Below, piece after piece: positions 53,494 to 63,020 of a DNA stretch of 64,000 nt. Source of the stretch: Porphyra umbilicalis (taxonomy: Eukaryota; Rhodophyta; Bangiophyceae; Bangiales; Bangiaceae). The notes under the pieces were generated by a model. It saw only the letters and a list, made by a program, of their open reading frames with translations, did no database searches and was not told the DNA's origin. Positions within the stretch are counted from its first letter, which is position 1, and every line of letters begins with the position of its first letter. The stretch spans positions 1-64,000 of the forward strand of contig KV918807.1 of assembly GCA_002049455.2 (NCBI GenBank). Direction: 5' to 3'. Made by a program: the position numbers and the translations under genes.

Positions 53494-55827
53494 ATGGCTA
53501 CGAGCGCGCCGGTGGTCAGCCTGATGCCTTCAGGGGGCTGCACAGATACTTCTGCATCCGTTGGGAACGCTCGGGTCACGGACGAGCCAGATGACGCGTG
53601 TCATCTACAGGCACGGCAAGAGCGAGGCCGTGCTGCGGCGCCCAAGCCTGGCGAGGCCGCGGACGCGCAGCTGTGTCCCCCGGCCGACCCCCACGAAGGT
53701 GCGCCAGCTGCGACGGGTGGCGCGGAGCCTTTACCCGCTCCGACGCAGGCGGCCGAGCCTGCGGCAATTCCAAGCTGCAAGGATTTCCTTGACTGTCTTG
53801 TGGATGGGAATTACGGCGGGGAGGAGGACAAGTCGGTGCTGGAGGCAATTGCCAACGCAATTTTGCTGCGTGGCAAGCGCCCCCAGATCCGGCTCAAGCA
53901 CACGAATGGACGCGTGGTCGTGTACGCGCGGCAGATGTCGCCGCGGAAGGCTCTGGTCAAGAGCAGTCAAGCTAACAAGCGCCGCGCTGCCGCGCGTAAG
54001 CTGCAGGAAGACACGCGCGGTGGAATGGTGGGGACGAGGCGCGACAGCCCGCGACCCGCCCGTGAGCCCGTGCGGCTCACTGTGGCCGAGCAGGTGGGCC
54101 TGGCAGCGGCCCTGCGACTGAGTCATATCGGGTTCAACCGGTGGCGCTTGGCTCTGGGGGGGCGCCGCAGTGGCTTAGCCAGTTTGTCTGTGCTCCGGGC
54201 CGCGCGGCGGCAGCTCTCTGATTTACCGGGGAAGCAGGTCATCGTCACGGGCTCGGGCGCCCATCTGGCATCCCTCACTGCGGCCATCCAGGAGAGGGTC
54301 TCGGCTCTGTGTGACGCGGACGCCTTCGTCGAGAGACCTCTGGCTGACACCCAACGGGAGCCCAGTGGCTCCGCCGGAGCCCCGGCGGTCGCGGTTCTTC
54401 CCGGGTCTCCCTCTCCGTCTGAACTCGACGTGCAGATCACCCTCGGCCTCGACAAAGGAGGCGACCCGGGGACGGTGAAAATTGTGGCAACAATTATTAA
54501 CCAAGCCCACCCCAACAGTCCATCCAACACGATACTGGTGGCCGTTTGCCCCTGCCAGGACGACAAGTACGAGGAGCTTGCGGCAATGCTCGAGACGCAC
54601 CTCCCGCAGGTCGACGCTCTGCTTCGGGATGGGGTGTTGGTGCGCGGTGTGCACCGCCCAGTGCGGCTGCTGCTCGGCAGCGACTACGCAGCGCAGTGCA
54701 ACGTCCTGGGCCACAAGGGTGCGTCTGCGACGCAGCCCTGTCTGGGATGCAAGAGCACGCGGTTTCCGAGTGTCGCGCAGGCCGTACTCGACGATGCCTA
54801 TGGTACCCTCCAAGACGTTGGCACCCGCAGGCACCTGCGAGAGGCAACGCACTTTGCCGATCGGATGGTTGCTGAAGGCGCTGCGGCGGTGGTGGGCGAG
54901 CATGGCACAGCCGAGCACCACTGCTCGGTGGAGCGAAGCCCCCTACTTGCCATCAACCCGCGGCAAATTGTACCAATTCCACTGCATTGCACGCTAGGAA
55001 TTAACTATCGGTATTTGCGGCTTGCTGTTGAGATGGTGATGGTCTTTCGGAGCTCAGCTGACGGCGCTGCTGCTGGGCGACAGGCGGGCGCCAGCTTTGC
55101 CCTCGAGCTTGTTGGCCTGCTGCACGAGAAGGTGCGCGTGCGGCCTACGCCGTACCATGGCGGGCTCTTCATTGGCCGCGACTGTCACACTATTGGGGAC
55201 AGCAGTGCGCTCGTGTGTAACGCGCACAAGGGAAAGGTCTCACAGAGCCACCTTGATGCCTACGAACAGGCGTGGTCGCTGTGGAATCGGGTGCGAAAAA
55301 CCCTTAACCGTGCGTCGATCATCCCCCGCGCTGAGGCCGCGCTCTTTAGGGCGGACACCGCTGCAATGGTGCGCTTGCTGAAGGGAAGCTTTCCTTGGGT
55401 CTCCATCTCACCGAAGTTGCACATCCTGATGTGCCATGCTCCGGCTTTTCTGGAGTCCTTTGGCAGTATCGGGCTGTATGGGGAGCAGGGCTTAGAGGCG
55501 TGGCACGGCCGCTACGGCCAGAGTGCTGTCAAGTACCCCGGTGCCACGGAGCTGGAGCGTGCGGCGGCATTTATGAGGGCTATGGCACTCGCACGAGAGG
55601 CAGGGGCTGATGTGCTTGCGCGCTACGCGCCGCGACGAAAGCCTGCTGTACCGGGGGCCCGCATGGCACGTAAGGTCGGTGACAAGCGGCGGCGGGAGAA
55701 CAAGCCGCAGCTCCCAATTTGTGGGGCAGAGAGCCGAAAAGCCGCGAAGAAGCGCAAGATGTGGGCGGCGGGGATTACCAAGGAGGCGGCTACAACAGTT
55801 GGCGCGCACATGCAGCGCGCCATCTGA
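53494..55827 (+). CDS. Transposase of the 4.1-kb element, DDE-like, family uncertain
   Basis: 777 aa from ATG 53494. The frame is open further upstream to 53095 but without protein character. Candidate catalytic acidic residues lie in TLGLDKGGDPGTVKIV, in RLLLGSDYAAQCNVLGHKGA and in SIGLYGEQGLEAWHGRYGQS. A Cys-x2-Cys (ATQPCLGCKST) and paired His motifs (IPLHCTLGINYRYL, PKLHILMCHAPAFLESFG) lie between and after them. This D-D-E order with an embedded Cys/His cluster suggests an RNase-H-fold transposase related to the KDZ-like or other large eukaryotic families, but I could not assign a superfamily. An N-terminal CKDFLDCLVDGNYGGEEDKS domain precedes it. The C-terminus is basic (KRRRENKPQ, KAAKKRKMW), nuclear-signal-like. 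No internal stops, so probably intact or recently active. Confidence 0.65.
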   Translation: MATSAPVVSLMPSGGCTDTSASVGNARVTDEPDDACHLQARQERGRAAAPKPGEAADAQLCPPADPHEGAPAATGGAEPLPAPTQAAEPAAIPSCKDFLDCLVDGNYGGEEDKSVLEAIANAILLRGKRPQIRLKHTNGRVVVYARQMSPRKALVKSSQANKRRAAARKLQEDTRGGMVGTRRDSPRPAREPVRLTVAEQVGLAAALRLSHIGFNRWRLALGGRRSGLASLSVLRAARRQLSDLPGKQVIVTGSGAHLASLTAAIQERVSALCDADAFVERPLADTQREPSGSAGAPAVAVLPGSPSPSELDVQITLGLDKGGDPGTVKIVATIINQAHPNSPSNTILVAVCPCQDDKYEELAAMLETHLPQVDALLRDGVLVRGVHRPVRLLLGSDYAAQCNVLGHKGASATQPCLGCKSTRFPSVAQAVLDDAYGTLQDVGTRRHLREATHFADRMVAEGAAAVVGEHGTAEHHCSVERSPLLAINPRQIVPIPLHCTLGINYRYLRLAVEMVMVFRSSADGAAAGRQAGASFALELVGLLHEKVRVRPTPYHGGLFIGRDCHTIGDSSALVCNAHKGKVSQSHLDAYEQAWSLWNRVRKTLNRASIIPRAEAALFRADTAAMVRLLKGSFPWVSISPKLHILMCHAPAFLESFGSIGLYGEQGLEAWHGRYGQSAVKYPGATELERAAAFMRAMALAREAGADVLARYAPRRKPAVPGARMARKVGDKRRRENKPQLPICGAESRKAAKKRKMWAAGITKEAATTVGAHMQRAI

Positions 55828-55872
55828 CGGTTAGGGCAAATAAAACACCACCGGTAGGCCACAAGTAGATTT

Positions 55873-56245
55873 GAATACGTCTGCTGCTCTGAGAGTCGCT
55901 CACAAAGAGAAGTGGCAGTGACATGAAAACGACGGACTATCTTTTTTCTGCGACATTTTCATGTTCATTTGTGCGCACGGCAGCGTTCCTCTCGCCGAGA
56001 CCTATCGAATGAGCTATAGAACACCGCCATAGGATAACCACAGCCAGAGATAGTCGCATTTCCCACTCCGTGACCACTTGCACCCGGTTGCATTTTGAGT
56101 GTCGTGCGGCATGGGCCACGCGGGCCACAGTTGCAGAAGTTCCCCCTATATGTACATGGGTGCTGAGGGGACACTGAGTCATAATCTGCCGTCAGGAAGT
56201 GGTTTTGAGCACGTCCGCGGCTCTGAGAGTCGCTCACACCGGACA
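55873..56245. repeat. Direct repeats in the transposon right end
   Basis: A block of about 45 bp containing CTCTGAGAGTCGCTCACA occurs at about 55873-55920 and again at about 56200-56245, in the same orientation with several mismatches. Subterminal repeats of this kind often bind transposase. Confidence 0.6.
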
Positions 56246-56570
56246 GTGGCGATGGTATTGGTACTGTCGTACGATCCGTTGCGCAGTGTTGCGGGACGTC
56301 CGGAAGAGGCTCGGCCTCGCTTCCTTTTCGTCGGATCAACTCGAAACAATCGTTGCCCGACTGGTCCCAATGCGTCAAGGAGAGCGGGTGGGCTTGGCCA
56401 CGTTGTATTCCGCCATGGAAATCTGGCGCCTGATTCGAAGGACGGCCCGATCAGCTGACAAAATGTCAGGTGACCAATGAGCTATCGTATTTGGGACGAG
56501 GAGCCAACCAGGCGCATCAGTGCCCTTGAAAACCCAGAAGAGCACGAGCACTCAGTGCTAACTAGGCGTG

Positions 56571-57252
56571 TGAGAGCCCCAGGTGTTGCAAGTACTGACC
56601 TAGACCGTGCATTTGCGTCGCTGCCGCTGACGGGCGCGGAGGGATGACGGGGGCCACTTGAGGGATCTCGCCGTGCCCCCGTTCAAACTTTCAAAGGCCT
56701 TGGCGCCACCCCACCCGCCCCCGCCGTTCAAACAACAAAACGGGATGCGCCGTCGGCCGCGCGGCGCCGACGGGCAGACGCACGGGGGGGGGGGTTTCCC
56801 GCCCCCGCCCCGCCCCGCGGCGGCCGCCGTGCGCCCGCGGCGCACCCGCCGCGCCGCGGCAGCCGCGGATCCGATCCGCCGCGCGGCGGGGGGCGCCGCG
56901 GCCGCCGCCCGCCCGCCCGCGCGCGCGCGCGCGCGCGTCCGCGGCGGCTCTACACCACCCCCCCCCGCCGGCGCCGCCGCGTCGCCGCCGCTGCGCAGCG
57001 GCACCGCCGACCCGTCCCCGCGCGGCCGCCCGTCGCCGAGCCGCCGCCGCGTCCACGCCCGCCCCCCGCCCCCCCGCCGGCGCGGTCGTCACGCCGTTGC
57101 CGCCACCCCACCGTCCCTGCCGCCACCGCTGCCACCGCCGCCGCCGCCGCCGCCGCCGCCGCTGCCGCCACCGCCGCGCCGCCCGCGGTCGTTGCGTGCA
57201 CCGCGACTTGCCCCCCCCCGCCGGCCGTCGGCGCGCCGCGGCCGTCGTCACC
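56571..57252. other. GC-rich promoter region of the RhoGEF gene
   Basis: Starts at the right edge of the transposon. From about 56780 it is nearly pure G+C, like the region in front of the bZIP-like gene at 5745. No gene recognised. Confidence 0.35.
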
Positions 57253-58333
57253 ATGGCGCCAACGCCGTTAGCCCCCCCCCCCCCCCCCCCCCCCCCCCAC
57301 CTCCCCCATCAAGGAGCTGCGGCGGCGCTTTGAGCCCCCCCCCCCCCCCCCCCCCAAGCGTCGTCGCCGCTCTCTGACGGGGGCGCCGCTCCCCCCCCCC
57401 TGCCCCCCCCCCCCCCCCCCTCCCCCTCCCCCCCCCCCCTCTCCGCGGCGACCCCCACCCCCCACCCCTCCCTCTCCGCCTTTGTCGCTGGCCGCGTGCG
57501 GGCGTCGGGGGGCGGCGCCCCGCGGGGCCCCGTCGACCGCTCCGTCGCGGCGCGCATTCGGGCGTTGGAGACGGCGCCCGCGGGGGGGGGCGCCCCCTCC
57601 CCCTCCTCCGCCTCTGCCTGCTCCCTCGCCGGCGGCGGCGGCTCCTCCCTCGGCGCCGACACCTTTGGGGACACCTTTGACCTCCCCGCCGCGCGCGTGC
57701 CCCGGTCCGACCCGGGGGCGCTCGGCCGCTTTGCGGCGCTCCAGGCGGCGGGGTGGGCCCCCGTGGGGGGGGGGGGGAAGGAGGGGGGGGGGGGCCCCCG
57801 CCCTCCCACAGTGACCCCCTCGTCGGCGGCCGGTCGGCGGTGGTGGCGGCGGCGGCGGTGGGGGCGGGGGGGGGGGGGGATGCCGCCCCTGGGGGGGGCG
57901 GCAATGCCGCCCCCCGCCTGGGCGGGGACTGGGAGCTGATGCGGCGCCTCCACGAGGCGCTCCCGGGCGCGGATGGGGCGGCGGCGGGGGCGGGGGCCGC
58001 CCCCCCGCCAGAGGGGGGGTGGGCGTGGACCGCCGCCGCCCTCGACGCCCCCGTCGAGTCGGCGTCGGCCAACCGGCGGGCCGTCGCGACGGGCGCGGCG
58101 CTCGCCGAAGGCTACGCCTTCCTCACCGAAGCCGACGGGGAGGCGGAGGAGCCGCCGCCGCCGCCGCCGCCGCCACCCGCCCCGTCCCCGCCCGCCGAGG
58201 CGGCGGCGGCGGGGGCGGCGGCGGCACCCGCCGCCGCCGCCGCCGCCGCCACGCCCGCCCCCCCCCGCCCGCCGTCGCGGGGCGGCGGGGGCGAGCCCGC
58301 GCCCCACCCCGGCGGCCGCGCGCCGTCCACCCC

Positions 58334-58373
<40 letters not shown>

Positions 58374-58919
58374 CCCACTGGCGCGACGGGCGGGGCTGCC
58401 CCCCCCCCCCCCCCCCGGGGCAGGCGGCCGACTCCCCCCGCCGCGCGCTCTTTGCCCAAGTCGCGGAAACGGCGTCGGCGGCGGCGGCGTTGGATATGGA
58501 CGGGGACTACCTCGCCGCCTACCCGCTGTACATTGCGGCCGTGGACCTCTTTGTCCGCGTCATCCCCTCCCTGCCGGCGGCCGAGGCGGCCACCTGCCGC
58601 GCGCAAGCCGCCGCTTTCATCGAGCGGTGTGAGGACCTCAAGGCGGCGGTTGCAGAGTTTGCCGTGTCTGACTCGGAGGGCAGCGCGGGGGGGGGGGGGG
58701 GGGGGGGGGGGGCGGGGGGGGAGTGCCAACGGGGGGTCACCACCCCCCCCCCGATTGGGGGGGGGGGGGGGGGGGGGGGGGCGCCACTCGCCGAGGCGCC
58801 CCCGGCCCCGCCGCCCCCGCCGCGGCGGGGACGCCGCTCCTCCACCGCCTCGCGGTCGGCGGCGGCGGCGGCGTCGTCGTCGTCGTCGTCGCGTCGCGGC
58901 GGCGTCGCGGCGACGCGGC

Positions 58920-58950
<31 letters not shown>

Positions 58951-60620
58951 TCCCGCCGTGCCGGCGGCGGCGGGCGCGGCGGGCGCGGCGGCGGTGGTGG
59001 CGGTGCCCGCCGGCGCGCGGCGGGCGGCGGGGGGGCGGCGGGGGGCGGCGGACTCGGTGGATCGGCTGCTGACCGACCCGTCCCGCGCGCTGCTGCCGGG
59101 CTTTGATGACCCGGACGCGGGGGGGGGGGGGGGGGGGGGGGCGGTGCCGCCGCCGCGCCGCCGCCTGGCGTATGGGGGGGGGACGAGGGGGAGCGCCGGC
59201 GGCGGCGGGGGCGGTCGCGGTCGGTGGGGGCGCCGGCGGCGGCCGCCGCCTCGGGCCCTCCCCATCGGGTGGGGCGGTCGCCCCCCCGCCCCGCGGCGAC
59301 CGCGCGCCGTCGGCAACGGTTGCCGCCGGCAGTGGCGGGGGCGGGGGCGCCCCCCCCCCCGCCCCCCCCCCTCGACGGTTGGGGGCATGGTCGCGGCGGT
59401 CCCCCCCCCCCCCGCCACTCCCCCGCGCGCGGGAGCGCGCGGGACTCTGCCGACGGCACGCGGCGGGGCTCCGTCTCCCGCTCCCGCCTCGCCGACCAGT
59501 CGGCGCAGTTGGCCAACATCACCCGCCTCTACCACATCCTCGCGCTCGGCAATGACGTGTCGGGGGGCGGCCACGGGGTGTCCCAAGCGCTCTTCATGTC
59601 CGAGGGGCTCACCAACCTCGGCTCCCGCACCTTTGGCGAGTACAAGGCGCTCGCGCCCCTGCCCCCCGCCTACGTGCGGGCGTGGCGGGAGGAGGTGGAG
59701 CTCGGCTACTTGTCCCCGATTCGGTCCATTGTCGTCAAGGTCGCGCGGCCGGCGCCGGGGCCCGCGGGCCACGCGGTCATGGTCGACGTGCAGCGGGAGG
59801 ATATCGCGACGCACCTGCCCGTGTTGGAAGACGCGGACGCGTCGCTCGTGCGCGTGTGCGAGGGCTTTGCGGCCCTGGGGGGGGTGCTCACGTATGGGGA
59901 GCCGGCGTGCGAGCCGCCGTCGGGCGGCCGTGGGGAGGGGGGGGGGGGGGGGGGGGGGGTGGCGGCGGCGGCCGTCGGGGGCGTGGCGACCACCGGTGGT
60001 GGCTGCCCCCGCCGATCGTCCCCGCCGGCGGCCTCCCCGCGTCGGCGCGGGCGCTGCTCGCCGCCGCGCGCGAGTCGCTCGCGTCCATCTACGCGGTGAC
60101 CGCGTCGATCAACGCGTCGGTGGTGGCGGCCATCCCGACGCCCCGCGACTGGGAGGCGGCGCTCCCCGCCCACACGCGCGACGTCGTCGGCGCGGAGCTG
60201 GTCGTCGCCCTCACCACGTGGCACGTCTTCCGCGTCAAGGACTATGCGGTGACGCGGGGGTTGTGGCACCCCGCCGCCGCCCTGGAGCTCACCTCCAACC
60301 TCGAAAAGGTGCACGCCATCTGGTCGGCGCGCGCCGACGCGGCGGCGGGCGTGCGCGCCCTCCTCCCGTCGTCGGCGGCGCGGCGGCGGGGGGTGGAAAA
60401 GGCCAAGCGGCGCGTCCAAGACGCCCTCGCCGTCCTCCGCGCCGCCTTCCCGGGCATGGGGCACACGGCGTTGGAGCAGGCGAAAATCCGCCACAACCGC
60501 GACGCCGGCAAGGCCGTCCTCGAGGCGTACAGCCGCGCCCTCGAAGGCCGCGCCGCCCGCGTCCTCGACCGCCTCGAGTCGGTGGTGGCGGCGGATAAGG
60601 CGGCGCGCCGGCGGGGGTGA
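57253..60620 (+). CDS. MIT plus PRONE-domain Rho/Rac guanine-nucleotide exchange factor
   Basis: ATG at 57253 (M-A-P-T-P-L-A-P then poly-Pro), stop at 60620. Frame changes at many G/C runs. At about 58443-58655 a MIT-like helical repeat reads AALDMDGDYLAAYPLYIAAV, then DLF, RAQAAAFIERCEDLKAAV. At about 59480-60600 lies a complete PRONE domain: LALGNDVSGGGHGVSQALF (usual L-L-G-E-D-M-S-G-G-G-K-G-V), LTNLGSRTFGEYKALAPLPP, the Trp loop RWWLPPPIVPAGGLPASAR, VTASINASVVAAIPTPRDWE, and FPGMGHTALEQAKIRHNRDA followed by GKAVLEAYSRALEGRAARVL. PRONE catalyses GDP release from Rop/Rac GTPases and is best known from land plants. MIT domains bind ESCRT or microtubule partners. The G-run near 59940-59959 splits the PRONE domain into two frames; the protein sense continues on both sides, arguing for a miscount rather than decay. 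Confidence 0.8.
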
Positions 60621-61452
60621 GGGGGGGGGGGGGGGGGGGGGGTTCCACGGAGGAAGAGGAGAGGGGGGGTTGGAGGGCGCCTGGAGGGACCGGCGACGGG
60701 TGTATGTAGGGGGGACCGCCGCGTCGGGCTGCGGGCGCCCGTCGGTGGGGGCCTCGCTTGCTATTTTCTTTTTTACTCTCCCGCGCGTGTCGTCGTGCCG
60801 CCGCGCGCCGCCGCGTCGTCGACGGCAGCAGCGGGCGGCGGCAGCGTCGCCCCCCGCACACCCGCCGTCGGTCGCTGCCGCGCGGCGCCGACCCCGCGGC
60901 GGTGCCCGCCGCCACGGCGGCGGCGGCGGCGTGCTGTGCGCGCGCGCGCCTCGACGCGGGGCGCACCGGCGGCGGCTGCCGCCGTCGGTGCGCTGCCGTC
61001 CCCGCGCCGTCGAGGGCGCCGACGGCGGCGTCGGGGGCGGCGCCGCCCGCCGCTGCCGCACCGCCGCTGGCGGTGGGGGACGGGCGCGCGCGCCGTGGCC
61101 GCGGCGGCCGCGTCGGCGGCACGACGCGGCGCGTGCGCACGGGCCGCGCCGACCCGCATCCCACCCGCTCGTACGCGGGGGGCGCCGGCGACGGGCGGGG
61201 GCGAGTGGGGGGCGGTAACTATGCACCACCGCGGTCGCGTTGGCACACGCGTCGCCCCGACCGTGGGTGGCGCGGTCGCGACGGCGAGCGCCGCGGCGGC
61301 GGCGGTGGCGCCGATTAACCAGCGGCCCTCCCCCAGAGCGACTAACGCCGGAACTTGTAGGAGAGCACTTCATACGCAACCTACGAACACATGGGAAATT
61401 GTAGGGTATTAATCACAGACGAATCTGCGGATGTCAACAAGTTACCGTTCAT
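60621..61452. other. Intergenic, GC-rich then ordinary
   Basis: A G-run follows the RhoGEF stop. No gene recognised. From 61320 the sequence becomes AT-richer in front of the tRNA gene. Confidence 0.35.
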
Positions 61453-61541
61453 GCAGTCGTAGCTCAGTTGGTTTCTATCCAACCAAACAGAGCGCGCGCC
61501 TCACACGCGCGAGGTCGTGGGTTCAAGTCCCACCGACTGTA
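61453..61541 (+). tRNA. tRNA-Val(CAC) with about 16-nt insertion in the D-loop
   Basis: A full cloverleaf can be drawn. Acceptor stem GCAGTCG (61453-61459) pairs with CGACTGT (61534-61540), discriminator A61541. D-stem GCTC/GAGC. Anticodon stem CGCGC/GCGCG around loop CTCACAC, with anticodon CAC at 61502-61504 after U33. Variable loop AGGTC. T-stem GTGGG/CCCAC around TTCAAGT. A-box TAGCTCAGTTGG and B-box GGTTCAAGTCC are intact. The D-loop is 24 nt instead of about 8; removing about 16 nt (for example 61473-61488) leaves a normal AGTTGGTA loop. The insertion contains CCAAC, complementary to GTTGG in the loop, so it can form a hairpin. Ectopic D-loop introns are known in nuclear tRNAs of the red alga Cyanidioschyzon. 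Confidence 0.88.
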
Positions 61542-63020
61542 CGATTCTCCTTTTGGCGTTCCACTCAGCCAAGAACATGACCTACACGTGCGTGGGCCCT
61601 ACACATTCTGTACAGTATCGGATACATTGAGGGAGGGAGATGGAGACGAGACTCGGGGCGCTTTGGCCCAACCAGAGCTGGCAGCGCAGCTTCGACAATC
61701 GCTGTACGCTCCTCTGTCAAGTTGTTCTATCCACCTCCGTCGTGCCGGTTGGCGGTGCGCCGTCACTGCGCTGCGGCCGGCCGATGCGGACGCACATTAA
61801 GCGGGAGACCCCGCCAACGCCACAAACCGGAGTGCTCCACGTGCCCACGACTTCGTTTTCTCTTTCGCCTCGAAACCATCTCGGAGTCGACGACGTGTCG
61901 GTTCCCTCTCAGTTCCGCTGCGCTTACATCCGCCTGCCCTTCAGCCGGGAGCAGCGTCGGCCACATGCGCGCCCAAACTCATGCGTGCCCATCGGCCCGC
62001 GGCGCTGCCCCTTCCTTCTGCCGCCCGATATCCGGCGGTGCGGGCGGTGCCCAAGCAGTGGCCGGCCGCGGCCGCACCGACGCCGCTCCTGCCTGCCGCC
62101 GCCGCCGTCACGCTTGCCTTGCCGCCTTTCCTCACGAGACACCACGAACGCCCCGCTCTGCACAGAGCGCCCAGCCGACCACGCTCGTCGCGATAAAAAA
62201 AAAAGGCGCCGCTGGATTTGATCAACGCGCCAAAATCAGCACGTTTCTGGCGGCACACGCAAGTCGGCACCGCCGCACGGCGCCGCGCGGGGCCCCTCGT
62301 CAGGACTGCGACAGCCGACCGCGGGCAGAACTAGCTAGAGACGCAGGTGCGCGTAGGCCACGCTTTTCCGCCATTGGCGCTGCGGTCCGTTGTCCTGGCC
62401 TTTTTTTCCGTGGCACAGCCCCGGAGCTGCGCGGCGGCACGGAGGCGAGAAACCCCTCGGCATCCATCCGCCGGCGGTCGCTTTCGATCAGCGCTCTGGG
62501 AGAGCCAATCCCGCCAATCATTGCCATGGCACCTGCAGATGCACGAATGTCCCCTACACGCAGACCACTCGCGGCGCAGAGCGTGTGACTTGACTCCCGC
62601 ACCCGGCCGTTGCGAGCTGGGGCACCCCTCGTGGCTGACACCACCTCCACCAGTTCCACTGTCTTCGGCACCTGATGCCGGGGCGAGGTGCGTGCGTCCT
62701 GTCCATCGCCCCGTGCTCTCCCAACCCTGCTGCCCACGAGGGCTGCTGAGTACGGCGGTTGCCGAGTGGACAGCTTGCTCGCCACGCGCTGCGGGCGGTC
62801 AGCAAGGATGCCGACCGCCCAGACTGCCGACCCGACGGTTCATAAGAGCGTGGGCTTCTGGCGGACCTTGGCTTGCTTTCAACTCCCCAACCACCTGCCT
62901 CATTCGCTGGCTACCCCCCTCTCCCATCACGTTCTTGCCCGTTACCTCTTTCTCTCCTCCGTGGGCACCCCTCCCCCCCTCGCCTTTTGCATCGCTGCTT
63001 CCTCACCCCCTCTACCACCA
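61542..63020. other. Promoter side of flavohemoglobin-like copy 2
   Basis: No gene recognised. The last 100 bases before 63021 are C/T-rich leader (cctccccccctcgcc, ctctaccacc). Confidence 0.35.

Larger units (their letters stand above)
52454..56570. mobile_element. 4.1-kb DNA transposon with TIRs and DDE-like transposase
   Basis: The termini match in inverted orientation. Left, 52454-52485, reads CACGCCTAGTT, two bases, then CGTGCTCTTCTGGGT. Right, read inward from 56570, gives CACGCCTAGTT, about 13 bases, then CGTGCTCTTCTGGGT. Inside are a perfect-looking 38-bp-arm palindrome (52555-52630), one large transposase ORF (53494-55827) and a pair of direct repeats on the right (about 55873-55912 and 56200-56240). 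No unambiguous target-site duplication was found. The element separates flavohemoglobin copy 1 from the RhoGEF gene. With an intact transposase it may be autonomous. Confidence 0.75.
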
